Assembly: GCA_020160915.1 (NCBI GenBank)
Contig: JAIUPK010000004.1
Coordinates: forward strand, 62,001 to 126,000
Source of the DNA: Actinomycetota bacterium
GTDB lineage: Bacteria; Actinomycetota; Actinomycetes; Actinomycetales; Microbacteriaceae
Length of the DNA stretch: 64,000 nucleotides
Reading direction: 5' to 3'
How positions within the stretch are numbered: position 1 is the first letter of the stretch; each line of letters opens with the position of its first letter. Positions 24,016 to 33,185 of this stretch are shown here, piece by piece. Made by a program: the position numbers and the translations under genes. The notes under the pieces are model-generated. The model saw nothing but the letters and a program-made list of their open reading frames with translations. It was not told the DNA's origin and made no database searches.

Positions 24016-26571
24016 CTAACGGCCGTGAGCGCGCCAGAAGAAACGTTTGGCCAGCTCGGTCGAGGCGATGTAGGCGAGGGTGATGAGAACGATGAGCCCG
24101 AGCAGCGCCGGGGGGATCGGTACGAGTTCGAGGAGGGGGGCGACGGGACTGTACGGCACGCCGATGGCCACGATCACCACGATGATGCTCGTCAGGATCA
24201 CCCACCTGCTGGGGCGACTGAGGAAGAACGGAGCACGGGTGCGTAGCACGAACAGCACTCCGACCTCCGTGAGGATCGATCCGAGGAACCAGGCGCTGCG
24301 GAACTCGGGCGCCTCGGCATGGAACACCAGCCGCAGAAGCAGGAAGGTCGTCAGGTCGAACACCGTGCTGAGGGCGCCGAACATGAACATGTAGTTGCGG
24401 ATGAGCCTGACGTTCCAGACCTGCGGCCGTTTCAGCTGCGGCTCGTCGACGGCGTCCGTCGCGATCGTGGTCGCGGGCAGATCGGTGAGCAGGTTGATGA
24501 GCAGGATCTGCCCGGCCAGCAGCGGCAGGAACGGCAGCGCGATCGACGCGATCGCCATGCTCAGCATGTTGCCGAAGTTGGCGCTCGTGGTCATGAAGAT
24601 GTACTTCATGGTGTTCGCGAAGGTGCGCCGACCCTGTCGCACTCCGTCGAGCAGCACGCGCAGGTCTTTGTCGAGCAGCACGATCGCTGCGGACTGCTTG
24701 GCCACCGGCACCGCCGAGTCGACCGTGATGCCCACGTCGGCGGCATGCAGCGGGGGAGCGTCGTTGATGCCGTCACCGAGATAGCCGACCACGTGACCGG
24801 CGGCGCGGAACGCGCGCACGATGCGCTCCTTCTGCACCGGGTTGAGGTCGCTGAAGACGTGTACGGGCAGCACGCGTTTCGCGAGAGCGTGGTCGCCGAT
24901 CGCGTCGATCTCGCGCCCGGTCAGGGTCAGCGTGGTGTCCAAACCCACCTCGCGGGCGATGTGGGCGGCGACGAGGTGGTTGTCGCCCGTGATCATGCGC
25001 ACGGAGACACCGCTCGCGGCGAGCTCCGCCAGAGTGGATGCCGCATCCGCTTTGACGGGGTCGGCGAACGTCAGCAGTCCCACGAGCGTCATCCCCGCCT
25101 CGTCTGCGGCGGTCGCGGACATGGCACCGGGCATCGCGCGGGTGGCGAGCCCGAGCACGCGGTAGCCACCGTTGCTGAGCTCTGCGAACCGTTCCTGAAG
25201 TCCTGCCGCCACCGTCGACAGGGGCACTGTGCCGTCCGCGGTGACGGCGGTTGCGCACACGGCGAGGACCGAATCGAGGGCACCCTTCGTGATGAGGAGC
25301 GGTTGCTCGCCGGGGTGCGGTGTCACCAGCAGGCTCATCCGCTTGCGCTGGAAGTCGTAGGGCAGCTCATCGAGGGCGACGGCGTCGGTGGGCAGGGGAT
25401 GCGCCACCAGGATGGCCCGGTCGATCGGGTTGCGCCATCCGGACTGCAGGCCCGCGTTGAGGGCGGCCCACCGTGCGACCTCGTCGCTGTCGGCGCCCTC
25501 CAGATCGGTCGCCGAGCCCAGCACGATCTCGCCCGCGGTCATCGTGCCGGTCTTGTCGGAGCACAGCACGGTCATCGAGCCGAAGTCTTCGATGGCGTCC
25601 AGCCGGCGCACGATCACCCGCTCGCGGGCCATCATGCGCGCACCCTGCGCGAGGCTGATGCTGACGATCGCGGGCAGCAACTGGGGTGTCAGGCCCACGG
25701 CGAGGGCGAGGGAGAACAGTACCGAGTCGATGAGGGTGCGGTTGAGCAGCAGATTGATGACGAAGATCGCGATGACGAAGACGACCATCAGGCGGGTCAG
25801 CAGCAGCCCGAACGACGTCATGCCCTTCTCGAACCCGGTCTGCGGCGGGCGCGCTGACAGGCTCGCCGAGATCGACGCCAACTGGGTGTGACCTCCCGTG
25901 TTCACGACGAGCAGTGTGCCCTCACCGCTGGAGACGTGGGTTCCGAGGAACACGCTGTTGGTTCGTTCTGGGATCGTCGCGTCGGATGACACGGTGCCAG
26001 GCTGCTTCTCGGCGGGGAACGTCTCGCCCGTCAGTGCTGACTCGTCGACGGTAAGGGCAGTCGATTCGAGCACGATGCAGTCGCCGGGTATCAGATCACC
26101 GGCTCGCACCAGGGCGATGTCGCCGGGCACGACCGCGCTCAGCGGCACCTCGACCTTCGAGCCGTCGCGGATGACCGTGGACTGCACTTCCACCGTCGCG
26201 AGCAGTGCCCGCATCGCGCGGCCGGCACCGCGCTCCTGTGCGAACCCCAGCAGACCGGAGAGCACGAGGATGACGAGGATGATCGCGGAATCGGTCCAGT
26301 CTCCGAGGGCCCCGGAGAGCACGGTAGCGGCGATGAGGATGATCTCGATGGGGTTGAGGAATTGGCGCGCCAGCAGTGCCCAGGGCGACGCATCCCGCTG
26401 GGTGTCGAGACGGTTCGGCCCGACCCGCTCGAGCGTCTGCGCGGCCGCCGCCGCGCTCAGGCCGGAACGTGTGGTGGCCAGCAGGTCGAGCAGGTCCTGT
26501 TCATCAGTGCCCCAGAACTGGTCGGCGTGCGGGTGCGCGGTCGCGGGGGAGCCGTCGGTCGAAACGGTCAT
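24016..26571 (-). CDS. mgtA: magnesium-transporting P-type ATPase MgtA
   Basis: 851 residues. The phosphorylation motif CSDKTGTMT is near residue 338, TGE (LTGETF) precedes it, and GDGINDAPPLHAADVG marks the hinge. The C-terminal third holds five or six helices, with the P3B-type block FGNMLSMAIASIALPFLPLLAGQILLINLLTDLPATTIA. P3B ATPases import Mg2+ at low external Mg2+. The ATG at 26571 has GAGGAGA six bases upstream and overlaps the end of a truncated merR (ATGA). A MerR-type operator precedes that. The pump is complete. Confidence 0.9.
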   Translation of the reverse strand: MTVSTDGSPATAHPHADQFWGTDEQDLLDLLATTRSGLSAAAAAQTLERVGPNRLDTQRDASPWALLARQFLNPIEIILIAATVLSGALGDWTDSAIILVILVLSGLLGFAQERGAGRAMRALLATVEVQSTVIRDGSKVEVPLSAVVPGDIALVRAGDLIPGDCIVLESTALTVDESALTGETFPAEKQPGTVSSDATIPERTNSVFLGTHVSSGEGTLLVVNTGGHTQLASISASLSARPPQTGFEKGMTSFGLLLTRLMVVFVIAIFVINLLLNRTLIDSVLFSLALAVGLTPQLLPAIVSISLAQGARMMARERVIVRRLDAIEDFGSMTVLCSDKTGTMTAGEIVLGSATDLEGADSDEVARWAALNAGLQSGWRNPIDRAILVAHPLPTDAVALDELPYDFQRKRMSLLVTPHPGEQPLLITKGALDSVLAVCATAVTADGTVPLSTVAAGLQERFAELSNGGYRVLGLATRAMPGAMSATAADEAGMTLVGLLTFADPVKADAASTLAELAASGVSVRMITGDNHLVAAHIAREVGLDTTLTLTGREIDAIGDHALAKRVLPVHVFSDLNPVQKERIVRAFRAAGHVVGYLGDGINDAPPLHAADVGITVDSAVPVAKQSAAIVLLDKDLRVLLDGVRQGRRTFANTMKYIFMTTSANFGNMLSMAIASIALPFLPLLAGQILLINLLTDLPATTIATDAVDEPQLKRPQVWNVRLIRNYMFMFGALSTVFDLTTFLLLRLVFHAEAPEFRSAWFLGSILTEVGVLFVLRTRAPFFLSRPSRWVILTSIIVVIVAIGVPYSPVAPLLELVPIPPALLGLIVLITLAYIASTELAKRFFWRAHGR

Positions 26572-26708
26572 GGACTCTCCTCGGGAATGGATCGTGCCAG
26601 TCCACGCCCATTCTCGTGCGCCCGGAAGGGCCGAAGGACCCGCGCTGGGAGATTCCGCACCGCCTTCGTCGTCACTCCCGCTCGCTTAGCGAGCTCCCCG
26701 ATTCTCAT
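26568..26708 (-). pseudogene. truncated merR overlapping mgtA
   Basis: 46 codons from the ATG at 26708 (an ATG at 26714 is also open). The first 17 residues MRIGELAKRAGVTTKAV are the first recognition helices of a MerR regulator. After VR the family pattern (usually YYE) is lost and an Arg-rich unrelated tail follows. The stop overlaps mgtA by four bases. The DNA-binding domain is incomplete, so it cannot act as MerR, but translation through it may feed mgtA expression. Confidence 0.65.
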
Positions 26709-26715
26709 GTGCATC

Positions 26716-26747
26716 ACGTTAGACCTTGCCCCCAAGGGCAAGGTCAA
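26716..26747 (-). promoter_or_regulatory. MerR-type promoter and operator
   Basis: TTGACC (26747-26742) and TAACGT (26721-26716) are separated by 20 bp, the stretched spacing of MerR-controlled promoters. In between lies the perfect dyad GACCTTGCCC-TTGG-GGGCAAGGTC (26745-26722). Transcription would begin about at the first codons of the truncated merR, possibly leaderless. Confidence 0.65.
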
Positions 26748-26761
26748 GCGACGATCGGAAC

Positions 26762-27334
26762 ATGAACCCATCGCTGCACATCACCGGCGACACGGCCGCC
26801 GACGCCCTTCTGTCGGATGACCCGCTCGCCCTGCTCATCGGAATGCTGCTCGACCAGCAGGTGCCGATGGAGACGGCGTTCGCCGGTCCCGCGAAACTGC
26901 GCGACCGTCTGGGACGCCTCGATCCGGCCGAGATCGCCTCCTACGACGCAGACAAGATGGTCGATGTGTTCCGCATCTCGCCCTCGATCCACCGCTTTCC
27001 CGGTTCGATGGCCGGGCGGGTGCAGGCGCTGTGCGAGGCGGTCGTCAGCGACTGGGGCGGCGAGGCATCCGCCGTCTGGACCAAGGGCAACCCCGACGGA
27101 GCCGAGGTGTTCTCGCGACTCAACGCCCTGCCCGGGTTCGGCGAGCAGAAGGCGAAGATCTTCCTCGCGCTGCTGGGCAAGCAGTACGGATTCGAGGGTG
27201 CCGGCTGGCGCGAGGCCGCCGGCGACTACGGCACGGCGGGCTCATGGCGCTCCGTGGCCGACATCGTCGACGCCGAGTCGCTGACCAAGGTGCGCGAGTT
27301 CAAGCGGGCCGCGAAGGCGGCAGCCAAGAAGTGA
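26762..27334 (+). CDS. HhH-GPD-type base-excision repair protein
   Basis: 190 residues, ATG start. A helical protein with ALLIGMLLDQQVPMETAFAGP and the helix-hairpin-helix LNALPGFGEQKAKIFLALLGKQYG near residues 120-145. This is the HhH-GPD base-excision fold, in a short actinobacterial subgroup. The catalytic Asp position is not obvious from reading. Divergent from the mgtA promoter; the cupin gene overlaps its stop (GTGA). Confidence 0.72.
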   Translation: MNPSLHITGDTAADALLSDDPLALLIGMLLDQQVPMETAFAGPAKLRDRLGRLDPAEIASYDADKMVDVFRISPSIHRFPGSMAGRVQALCEAVVSDWGGEASAVWTKGNPDGAEVFSRLNALPGFGEQKAKIFLALLGKQYGFEGAGWREAAGDYGTAGSWRSVADIVDAESLTKVREFKRAAKAAAKK

Positions 27335-27834
27335 CCACCGCACGCGAGATCGTGGATGCGCTGGGCCTCGAACCCAATCAGACCTGCGGTTATGTGCGGG
27401 TCACCTTCGGTAGCCCGCTGCAGCTGCCCGCCGGGACCCTGCCGCACCCCTACACCGCGGCTCGCCCGCTGGGCTCAGCCCTCTACTTTCTCGTGGCCCC
27501 GGAGGCTCCCGTGCGCCTGCACCGCATCGCGAACGACCAGCTGTACCACTACTACGCCGGCGACCCGCTCGACCTGGTGCTCATGCTGCCCGACGGCAGC
27601 ACCGCGCAGCATGTCGTGGGCGGCGATGTGCTGGCGGGCGAGGTTCCGCAGTTGCTGATCCCCGGCGGAACCTTCCACACGGCGCGCGTACGCGGCGAGT
27701 GGTTCTTCGGTGGCAGCACCGAATGGCCGGGTGTGGTGCCTTCCGACGTGGAACTCGGCGACTCTGACGCTCTGGCGCAACGGTTCCCGGATGTCGCCGA
27801 GCAGATCCGCACCTATCCGGTGCCCAGCCGATAG
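27331..27834 (+). CDS. cupin-domain protein (DUF985-like)
   Basis: 167 residues, GTG start overlapping the upstream stop. The beta-barrel sequence PLGSALYFLVAPEAPVRLHRIANDQLYHYYAGDPLDLVLMLPDG has the DUF985 order of a His-rich first cupin motif and the second motif IPGGTFHTARVRGEWFFGGSTEWPG. These are small metal-binding barrels of unset function. Translation is coupled to the HhH-GPD gene. Confidence 0.75.
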   Translation: MTTAREIVDALGLEPNQTCGYVRVTFGSPLQLPAGTLPHPYTAARPLGSALYFLVAPEAPVRLHRIANDQLYHYYAGDPLDLVLMLPDGSTAQHVVGGDVLAGEVPQLLIPGGTFHTARVRGEWFFGGSTEWPGVVPSDVELGDSDALAQRFPDVAEQIRTYPVPSR

Positions 27835-27876
27835 CATTCTCGTGCGCACGCGACGGCCGCTGCGCTGGAGGGAACC

Positions 27877-28551
27877 ATGCGCATCGGATTTGCGATCCTG
27901 AGGGTGGCGGCCGCAGCCGCCGGAGTTGCAGCCATTGTCGGTCAGCTGATCACGAGTCTCGACTTCTGGGGCAAGAACAATGTCACGAACATCCCGCTGG
28001 TGGTCACCAACTTCTTCAGCTTCTTCACGATCCAGTCGAATGTCGCGGCGGTCGTGGTGTTCCTGATCGGTGCTGCCCTTCTGGTCACGCGCACCGGCGA
28101 TGACCCGCAGTGGTTCAACACGCTTCGCGCCAGCGTCGTGACCTACATGGTCGTCACCGGCATCGTCTACAACCTGCTGCTGCGCAATGTGCCCCTGCCG
28201 CAGGGCGCGACCCTGCCGTGGTCGAACGAGATCCTGCACGTTGCCGTGCCGATTCTCATGCTCCTCGACTGGATCTTCACCCCGGGTCGAATGGTGGTGC
28301 CGTGGCGCAAGCTCTGGATCATCGTGATCTACCCGATCGTCTGGGTGGTGTACACGATGATCCGCGGCCCGCTCACCCCCAACGAGATCACGGGCGAGTC
28401 GTACTGGTACCCGTACCCGTTCCTCAACCCCGACACCTCGCCGAATGGCTACCTGTCGGTGAGCTTCTACGTCGTGCTCATCGCACTCGTGATCGTCGCC
28501 GTCGGCGCCGGCATCGCGTGGATCAGCCGCAGGAAGCCCATCCTGAAGTAA
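27877..28551 (+). CDS. Pr6Pr-family membrane protein
   Basis: 224 residues with six hydrophobic helices. The block NFFSFFTIQSNVAAVVVFLIGAALL and the C-terminal WVVYTMIRGPLTPNEITGESYWYPYPFLNP are diagnostic of Pr6Pr, a widespread actinobacterial membrane family of unknown function. ATG start, about 45 bp after the cupin gene. No signal peptide other than the first helix. Confidence 0.8.
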   Translation: MRIGFAILRVAAAAAGVAAIVGQLITSLDFWGKNNVTNIPLVVTNFFSFFTIQSNVAAVVVFLIGAALLVTRTGDDPQWFNTLRASVVTYMVVTGIVYNLLLRNVPLPQGATLPWSNEILHVAVPILMLLDWIFTPGRMVVPWRKLWIIVIYPIVWVVYTMIRGPLTPNEITGESYWYPYPFLNPDTSPNGYLSVSFYVVLIALVIVAVGAGIAWISRRKPILK

Positions 28552-28576
28552 TCCTCCGGTTAGTAGGCTGGGCGGC

Positions 28577-30139
28577 ATGACTCTGCCGTTTCCCGACCCC
28601 CTGGCCAACCTCATCTTCTGGGGCGTCGTCGTCCTACTGGTGATCGTCGTGCTCGTCACGATCCTGCGCGGCATCAAGGTGGCCAAGCCTGACGAGGCGA
28701 TCATCGTCACGTCGCGCCAGAAGCGGGTCAAGGGGCAGGACGACCCGCTCGCGGAGACCGCCGGGCAGCGCGTGGTCTTCGGGTCGCGAGTGTTCGTCAA
28801 GCCGATCGTCGAGGCGTTCTTCACGCTCAGCCTGCGCAGCCGTCAACTCAACGTGCAGGCGACCGCGCAGACGAAGGATGCGATCACCATCAAGGTGAAC
28901 GCCGTGGCCGTGGTCAAGGTGGGGGGATCGGAGTCGATGGTGCGGGCGGCCGCGCAGCGGTTCCTCAACCAGCAGGACCAGATTGAGACATCCACCGAAG
29001 AGGTTCTGAGCGGTTCGGTGCGATCGATCGTCGGTCAGTTGACTGTCACTGAGATCATCACGAACCGGTCCGCGCTGCAGGGTCAGGTGCTCGAGGCAGT
29101 GCGTGACTCCCTCGACGTGCAGGGCCTGCAGATCGACACGCTGCAGATCAAGGAGATCGACGACGACAACGGGTACATCCGCGACCTCGGCCGCGCTGAG
29201 GCGGCCCGAGTGAAGCAGGTCGCTGAGGTGGCCGAGTCGATTGCTCGTCGCGCATCCGAGGAGGCTCGCATCGCCGCGGACCAGGCGGTCGCCGAAGCTC
29301 AGCGGGCTCTCGACCTGCGCAACGCGGAGATCCAGAAGGAGACCGACAAGGCGCGAGCCGAGGCAGCCGCGGCAACGCCCCTCGCCGCTGCGATTGCTCA
29401 GCAAGAGGTCATCGCCCAGGAGGAGATCAACGCCGGCAAGCGCGTGGGTCTTCGCAAGCAGGAGCTCGACGCCGAGATCCGTGCGGTGGCGGATGCCGAG
29501 GCCTACGCCGTGCAGAAGAACGCCGAGGCCTCTGCTGCCGCTGCGGTCGCTGCCGCCAACTCCGACCGCGACGCGCGCCGCGCGGCCGCCGAGGCAATCG
29601 AAGCCGAAGGTATCGCCGAGCGCAACCGTCGTCGGAGCGCCGCAGAGGCTGTGGAGGCCGAGGGTGTCGCCGAGAAGGCCCGCCGTATCGCGGCAGCCGA
29701 AGCACTCCAGGCCGAGGGTGAAGCGGAGGCCGCCTCGATCCGCGTCAAGGGAAACGCCGAAGCCGAAGCGACCCGTGCCAAGGCCGATGCGCTGGAGGAG
29801 CGGGCAGACGACCTCCTGCGTCAGCAGGTCATCGGGCAGCTGCCCGAGATCGTACGTGCGGCATCCGAGCCCCTGTCGGCGATCTCGAACCTCACGGTGA
29901 TCTCGTCCGACGGATCAGGCACCGAGCAGGTCGGTCAGAACGTGGCGTCGCAGTTGGTGACGGCCAACCAGATCATGAAGGATCTGGTGGGCATCGATAT
30001 CTCGCAGATCATCACTGGGCGAGCGACCGGCCGGGCGATCGGTGAGGGACGTCTCGAGGCTGAGGCGCAAGCAGCCAAGCCGAAGACGTCAGCCCCCAAG
30101 GCTGCGCCAAAGCACGCCCCCACCGAGCCCGGGGCTTAG
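28577..30139 (+). CDS. flotillin-like SPFH protein
   Basis: 520 residues. A membrane segment at residues 13-31, then an SPFH domain (KPDEAIIVTSR ... VLEAVRDSLDVQGLQIDTLQIKEI), and a long Ala/Glu-rich coiled coil, residues 205-415. Within it units of the form AAEAxxAEGxAE repeat at least four times at 16-residue intervals. Flotillins organise membrane domains and signalling or division proteins. Its stop overlaps the end of a small convergent gene. Confidence 0.84.
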   Translation: MTLPFPDPLANLIFWGVVVLLVIVVLVTILRGIKVAKPDEAIIVTSRQKRVKGQDDPLAETAGQRVVFGSRVFVKPIVEAFFTLSLRSRQLNVQATAQTKDAITIKVNAVAVVKVGGSESMVRAAAQRFLNQQDQIETSTEEVLSGSVRSIVGQLTVTEIITNRSALQGQVLEAVRDSLDVQGLQIDTLQIKEIDDDNGYIRDLGRAEAARVKQVAEVAESIARRASEEARIAADQAVAEAQRALDLRNAEIQKETDKARAEAAAATPLAAAIAQQEVIAQEEINAGKRVGLRKQELDAEIRAVADAEAYAVQKNAEASAAAAVAAANSDRDARRAAAEAIEAEGIAERNRRRSAAEAVEAEGVAEKARRIAAAEALQAEGEAEAASIRVKGNAEAEATRAKADALEERADDLLRQQVIGQLPEIVRAASEPLSAISNLTVISSDGSGTEQVGQNVASQLVTANQIMKDLVGIDISQIITGRATGRAIGEGRLEAEAQAAKPKTSAPKAAPKHAPTEPGA

Positions 30140-30246
30140 TCCTTGCGCTTGGACGCGGCCTTGTCCTTCTTGTCCTGACGCTTCTCCTTGAGGCTCTTCG
30201 AGGCGGCGGTCTTCGTCGTGGTCTTCTTGGGTGACTTGTCGGCCAT
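30136..30246 (-). CDS. 36-residue basic protein
   Basis: ATG at 30246 with the strong site AGGAGGAGC eight bases upstream. The product is Lys/Thr-rich: MADKSPKKTTTKTAASKSLK, then EKRQDKKDKAASKRKD. It has no hydrophobic stretch. Very short basic proteins with this Lys-Asp pattern are conserved in Microbacteriaceae and are unstudied. The stop overlaps the stop of the flotillin gene by four bases. Coding use and the ribosome site support it as real. Confidence 0.65.
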   Translation of the reverse strand: MADKSPKKTTTKTAASKSLKEKRQDKKDKAASKRKD

Positions 30247-30321
30247 GGTCAGCTCCTCCTGAGCGAATGCTCACGAGCGGGATGCTCGTACCCCGACCTT
30301 ACGCCAGGGCGGCTGGCGGTG

Positions 30322-30693
30322 TCAGTCGCGACCGAGCAGCTTATCGATCTCGCGACGCTCGCGCTTGGTAGGTCGGCCTGCCCCGCGGTCGCGCCGGGGG
30401 AGCAGGGCCGTCTCCTCGGGAGTGGGCAGAGGCGGCGAGTTGTCGACGTAGCTCTCCACCGCGACCGTGGCCGCGACGCGCTTGACAAGGGTCTCGCGCA
30501 CGACGAGCACCCGGTCGAAGCCCGAGATCCGCACCCGCACCTCGTCACCCGACTTCACCGACTGGGCAGCCTTGGCCCGCTCGCCGTTGACTCGAACGTG
30601 CCCCGCTCGGCACGCGGCGGTGGCGAGCGACCGGGTCTTGAAGATGCGCACCGCCCAGAGCCACTGGTCGACCCGAGCGCTTCCCTCCGCCAC
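30322..30693 (-). CDS. S4-domain RNA-binding protein (Hsp15-like)
   Basis: 123 residues from the GTG at 30693. The S4 motif VDQWLWAVRIFKTRSLATAACRAGHVRVNGERAKAA starts at residue 8, followed by GDEVRVRISGFDRVLVVRETLVKRV. A basic tail (GRPTKRERREIDKLLG) is typical of Hsp15, which rescues stalled 50S subunits. The upstream gene ends 3 bp before its start, so they are likely co-transcribed. Confidence 0.78.
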   Translation of the reverse strand: MAEGSARVDQWLWAVRIFKTRSLATAACRAGHVRVNGERAKAAQSVKSGDEVRVRISGFDRVLVVRETLVKRVAATVAVESYVDNSPPLPTPEETALLPRRDRGAGRPTKRERREIDKLLGRD

Positions 30694-30695
30694 CG

Positions 30696-31802
30696 TCAGT
30701 ACCAGCCGGTCGACTGCGAGTGGGCCCACGCGGAGCAGGGTGACCCGTAGCGGCCGTCGATGTAGAGCAACCCCCACATCACCTGCGTCTCGTAGTTGGT
30801 GCGCCAGTCGGCCGCGTAGTTGCCCATCTTGCTGCCCGGTAGAGACTGCGGGATGCCGTAGGCGCCGCTGGACGCGTTGTACGCGTTGGTTCGCCACCCC
30901 GACTCGCGATTCCACAGCCACAACAGGCAGGAGTTCTGGTCAGAGCCAAACCCCCAGGCGGCGAGCTGGGCGAAGGCGAACGCCTGCGCCGCGGCAGGGT
31001 TGTTGACGTCGCTGCCAGGCACCGAGAACCCGCCCCCGTCGTCCGACCCGGAGTTGTTGTCGGCCGACTGCGCGATGCGGTACTGGCGCTCGAGCTCTGC
31101 CGTCGTGTTCTTGAGTGCGGCGAGCTGTTGGTACGCCTGCGACAGTGTGGCCTGCTGCTGCGCGAGGGCGGCGTCCGCCGCATCGGCGGCGGCCTGGGCC
31201 ACCTGAGATCGCGACGTCGCCTCGGCGGCGAGCCGGTCGCGTTCCTCACGGGCGAGTGCCGCCTGGTCGGCGAGTGCGGTCGCCTCGTTCAGATCGAATC
31301 GAGCGCCAGCCAGCACATCGACGACGGTGCCGCCGACCTGGTCGAGCGCCCCCAGGCGATCGAGCAGATCTCCGGATGCCCCGTCCAGCAGCAGCGCCGA
31401 CGTCAGGTCCCGGTTGCCGGAGCGGTAGAGCGCGGCGGCGATCTGGGCGGCCCGGGTCGCGGACTGGGTCGAGCGGGCGGCCGCGTCATCCGCTCGTCGA
31501 TCGAGTGAGTTGGCGCGGGCGGTCGCCGTCACGAGGGCGGCCTGCGCTGCGTCAGCCTCGGTGCCCCGCGCTACCGCCTCGTCGCCGAGGGCGGCCGCCT
31601 GGCTCTGCAGATCGTCGAGCACGGCCTGCAGGGTCGCGATCGTGGCCGCGGTCGCTGACTCGGAACTGCGGGCAGCCTCGATCTCGTCCCACGTCGGGAT
31701 GTCAGCGGCCGAAACGGGCTGGCCGGGTGTCAGCACCGTGAGCGCGAGCAGCAGGCTGGCGACGGCGGCCGTCACCATCACAGTCCTTCGTCGCTTGCCC
31801 AT
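30696..31802 (-). CDS. secreted coiled-coil protein with lysozyme-like domain
   Basis: 368 residues. A signal peptide (VTAAVASLLLALTVLTPGQPVSA) is cut near residue 32. Residues 40-240 are an Ala/Asp-rich coiled coil as in FtsX-partner murein hydrolase regulators. After a Gly/Ser linker, the C-terminal 100 residues form a transglycosylase/lysozyme-like domain, LWNRESGWRTNAYNASSGAYGIPQSLPGSKM, with the catalytic Glu in NRESGW. It likely works in cell-wall remodelling outside the membrane. It precedes the S4 gene. Confidence 0.76.
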   Translation of the reverse strand: MGKRRRTVMVTAAVASLLLALTVLTPGQPVSAADIPTWDEIEAARSSESATAATIATLQAVLDDLQSQAAALGDEAVARGTEADAAQAALVTATARANSLDRRADDAAARSTQSATRAAQIAAALYRSGNRDLTSALLLDGASGDLLDRLGALDQVGGTVVDVLAGARFDLNEATALADQAALAREERDRLAAEATSRSQVAQAAADAADAALAQQQATLSQAYQQLAALKNTTAELERQYRIAQSADNNSGSDDGGGFSVPGSDVNNPAAAQAFAFAQLAAWGFGSDQNSCLLWLWNRESGWRTNAYNASSGAYGIPQSLPGSKMGNYAADWRTNYETQVMWGLLYIDGRYGSPCSAWAHSQSTGWY

Positions 31803-31867
31803 ACCTCAAGGCTAGGCACTTCCGTTGAGAAAGTGAATGGTGTGACTGGTGTGACTCGTGGGATCGA

Positions 31868-32311
31868 CTAAGCCGAGGCCAGCTCGGTCTTCCAGCGCAC
31901 CAGCTCCCGCACCGTGCGGCTGCGGTCGGTGGCCAGCTGCGCCATGGCGTCCTCAGGTACGAAGAAGTTCACCGCGAGAAAGCCCCGCACGGTCTCAGAA
32001 GGGTCGGTGACGAGCGAGCGCAGCACGTCGCACGGGGTGTTCTCGTTGCGGGCCACGCAGGCGCGCACCCCGTCGTCCGAGTCCCGGGCGAGCGCCTCGA
32101 ACACGTCGGCCGGGGTGTGGTTGTCCAGGGCCACCCGCTCACGGATCTTCGGGTTCGGGTCAGTGGCAAGCAATCGCAGTCGCGCGATCTTGCTCTGGGT
32201 CATCACCGGCGACGGATGCAGCACCGCGGCCTGCTCCGCCGTGAGCATCGCGGGCGCCATGGCCCTCATCTGCGCGAGCTGGGCCGGGGTGTTGAAGCGG
32301 ATACACGACAT
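31868..32311 (-). CDS. leucine-rich repeat variant protein
   Basis: 147 residues with at least three roughly 24-residue units of the form LA-x-D-x-x-x-x-VR-x-x-VA-x-N-x-x-x-P-x-x-x-L, for example LATDPNPKIRERVALDNHTP and LVTDPSETVRGFLAVNFFVP. This is the LRV/HEAT-like helical pattern. Such proteins are adaptors; the partner is unknown. No signal peptide. Confidence 0.65.
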   Translation of the reverse strand: MSCIRFNTPAQLAQMRAMAPAMLTAEQAAVLHPSPVMTQSKIARLRLLATDPNPKIRERVALDNHTPADVFEALARDSDDGVRACVARNENTPCDVLRSLVTDPSETVRGFLAVNFFVPEDAMAQLATDRSRTVRELVRWKTELASA

Positions 32312-32331
32312 GCGACAACGCTAAACGGAGG

Positions 32332-33141
32332 CTACGCGGTGACGGCCGATTCCTTGCGGCGCGGCGGCCACGGCACGATCGGCGAGGTGGTCGCCTGGTA
32401 GTCCGCGTACTCGGGGTACTTCGAGCGCGTGATCTCCTCGGTGAAGCGCGTCGAGCCGATGAACAGGATCGTGAGCAGCACCGCGCCCAGCACGGTCCAC
32501 TGCAGCAGTGACCCGGCCGCAATCGCGCCGAACAGGAACAGCGCCCACCACTGGGCCTGCTCGAAGAAGAAGTTCGGATGACGCGAGAAGCGCCACAGGC
32601 CCGTCGTCAGGAACCGCGGCCTGAAGTCCGCTCCACCCGCCTTCTTCGCGTTCTGGAACACCCACTGCTGCTGGTCGGCGACGGTCTCACCGATCAGCAG
32701 ACCCAGGAACAGCAGCGCCACGACGACGTCGAGCACGCCGAAGCCGCCCTGGTTCTCGTAGGCGGTCAGCGCGGGCAGAGCGATCAGCACGAGGATCAGG
32801 TTCTGGTACAGCACGATGAAGAGCAGGTTGAAGACCTCGAACTGCCAGCCCTTCATGCGCGAACGCAGGATCGGCCAGCGGTAATCCTCGGTGCCGGAGT
32901 ATCCGCCCTTGCGCGCGAAGTTGAACGTCAGGCGTGCGCCCCAGAGCGTCACGAGGATCGCCATGATGGTGAGCCGGGCATCCGCGAGGCCAGCGAAAGC
33001 GGCGAAGATCCACACGTAGACGACGGGAACGATCGACCACAGACGGTCGACCCAGGAGTGCTCCTTGGTGATGAGCGAGGTGATCCAGACGAAGGCGCAG
33101 ACGACGCCCGCAACGATGAGGACGAGAACGAGAGGGGTCAT
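32332..33141 (-). CDS. DUF1295 (steroid 5-alpha-reductase-like) membrane protein
   Basis: 269 residues with six or seven hydrophobic helices. ITKEHSWVDRLWSIVPVVYVWIF and the C-terminal GLWRFSRHPNFFFEQAQWWALF plus SKYPEYADYQATTSPIVPWPP are the DUF1295 signatures. The SRHPN-x-x-x-E motif is shared with 5-alpha reductases and isoprenylcysteine methyltransferases. It is an inner-membrane enzyme of unset substrate. Divergent from the pgsA-like gene. Confidence 0.78.
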   Translation of the reverse strand: MTPLVLVLIVAGVVCAFVWITSLITKEHSWVDRLWSIVPVVYVWIFAAFAGLADARLTIMAILVTLWGARLTFNFARKGGYSGTEDYRWPILRSRMKGWQFEVFNLLFIVLYQNLILVLIALPALTAYENQGGFGVLDVVVALLFLGLLIGETVADQQQWVFQNAKKAGGADFRPRFLTTGLWRFSRHPNFFFEQAQWWALFLFGAIAAGSLLQWTVLGAVLLTILFIGSTRFTEEITRSKYPEYADYQATTSPIVPWPPRRKESAVTA

Positions 33142-33185
33142 TGAGGCATCCTATTGCTTCCGACGCGTCACTAGACTTTGCACTC

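Noticed and set aside
24319..25857. 512-codon frame opposite mgtA
   Set aside because: Composition is that of a shadow frame; mgtA is complete on the other strand.
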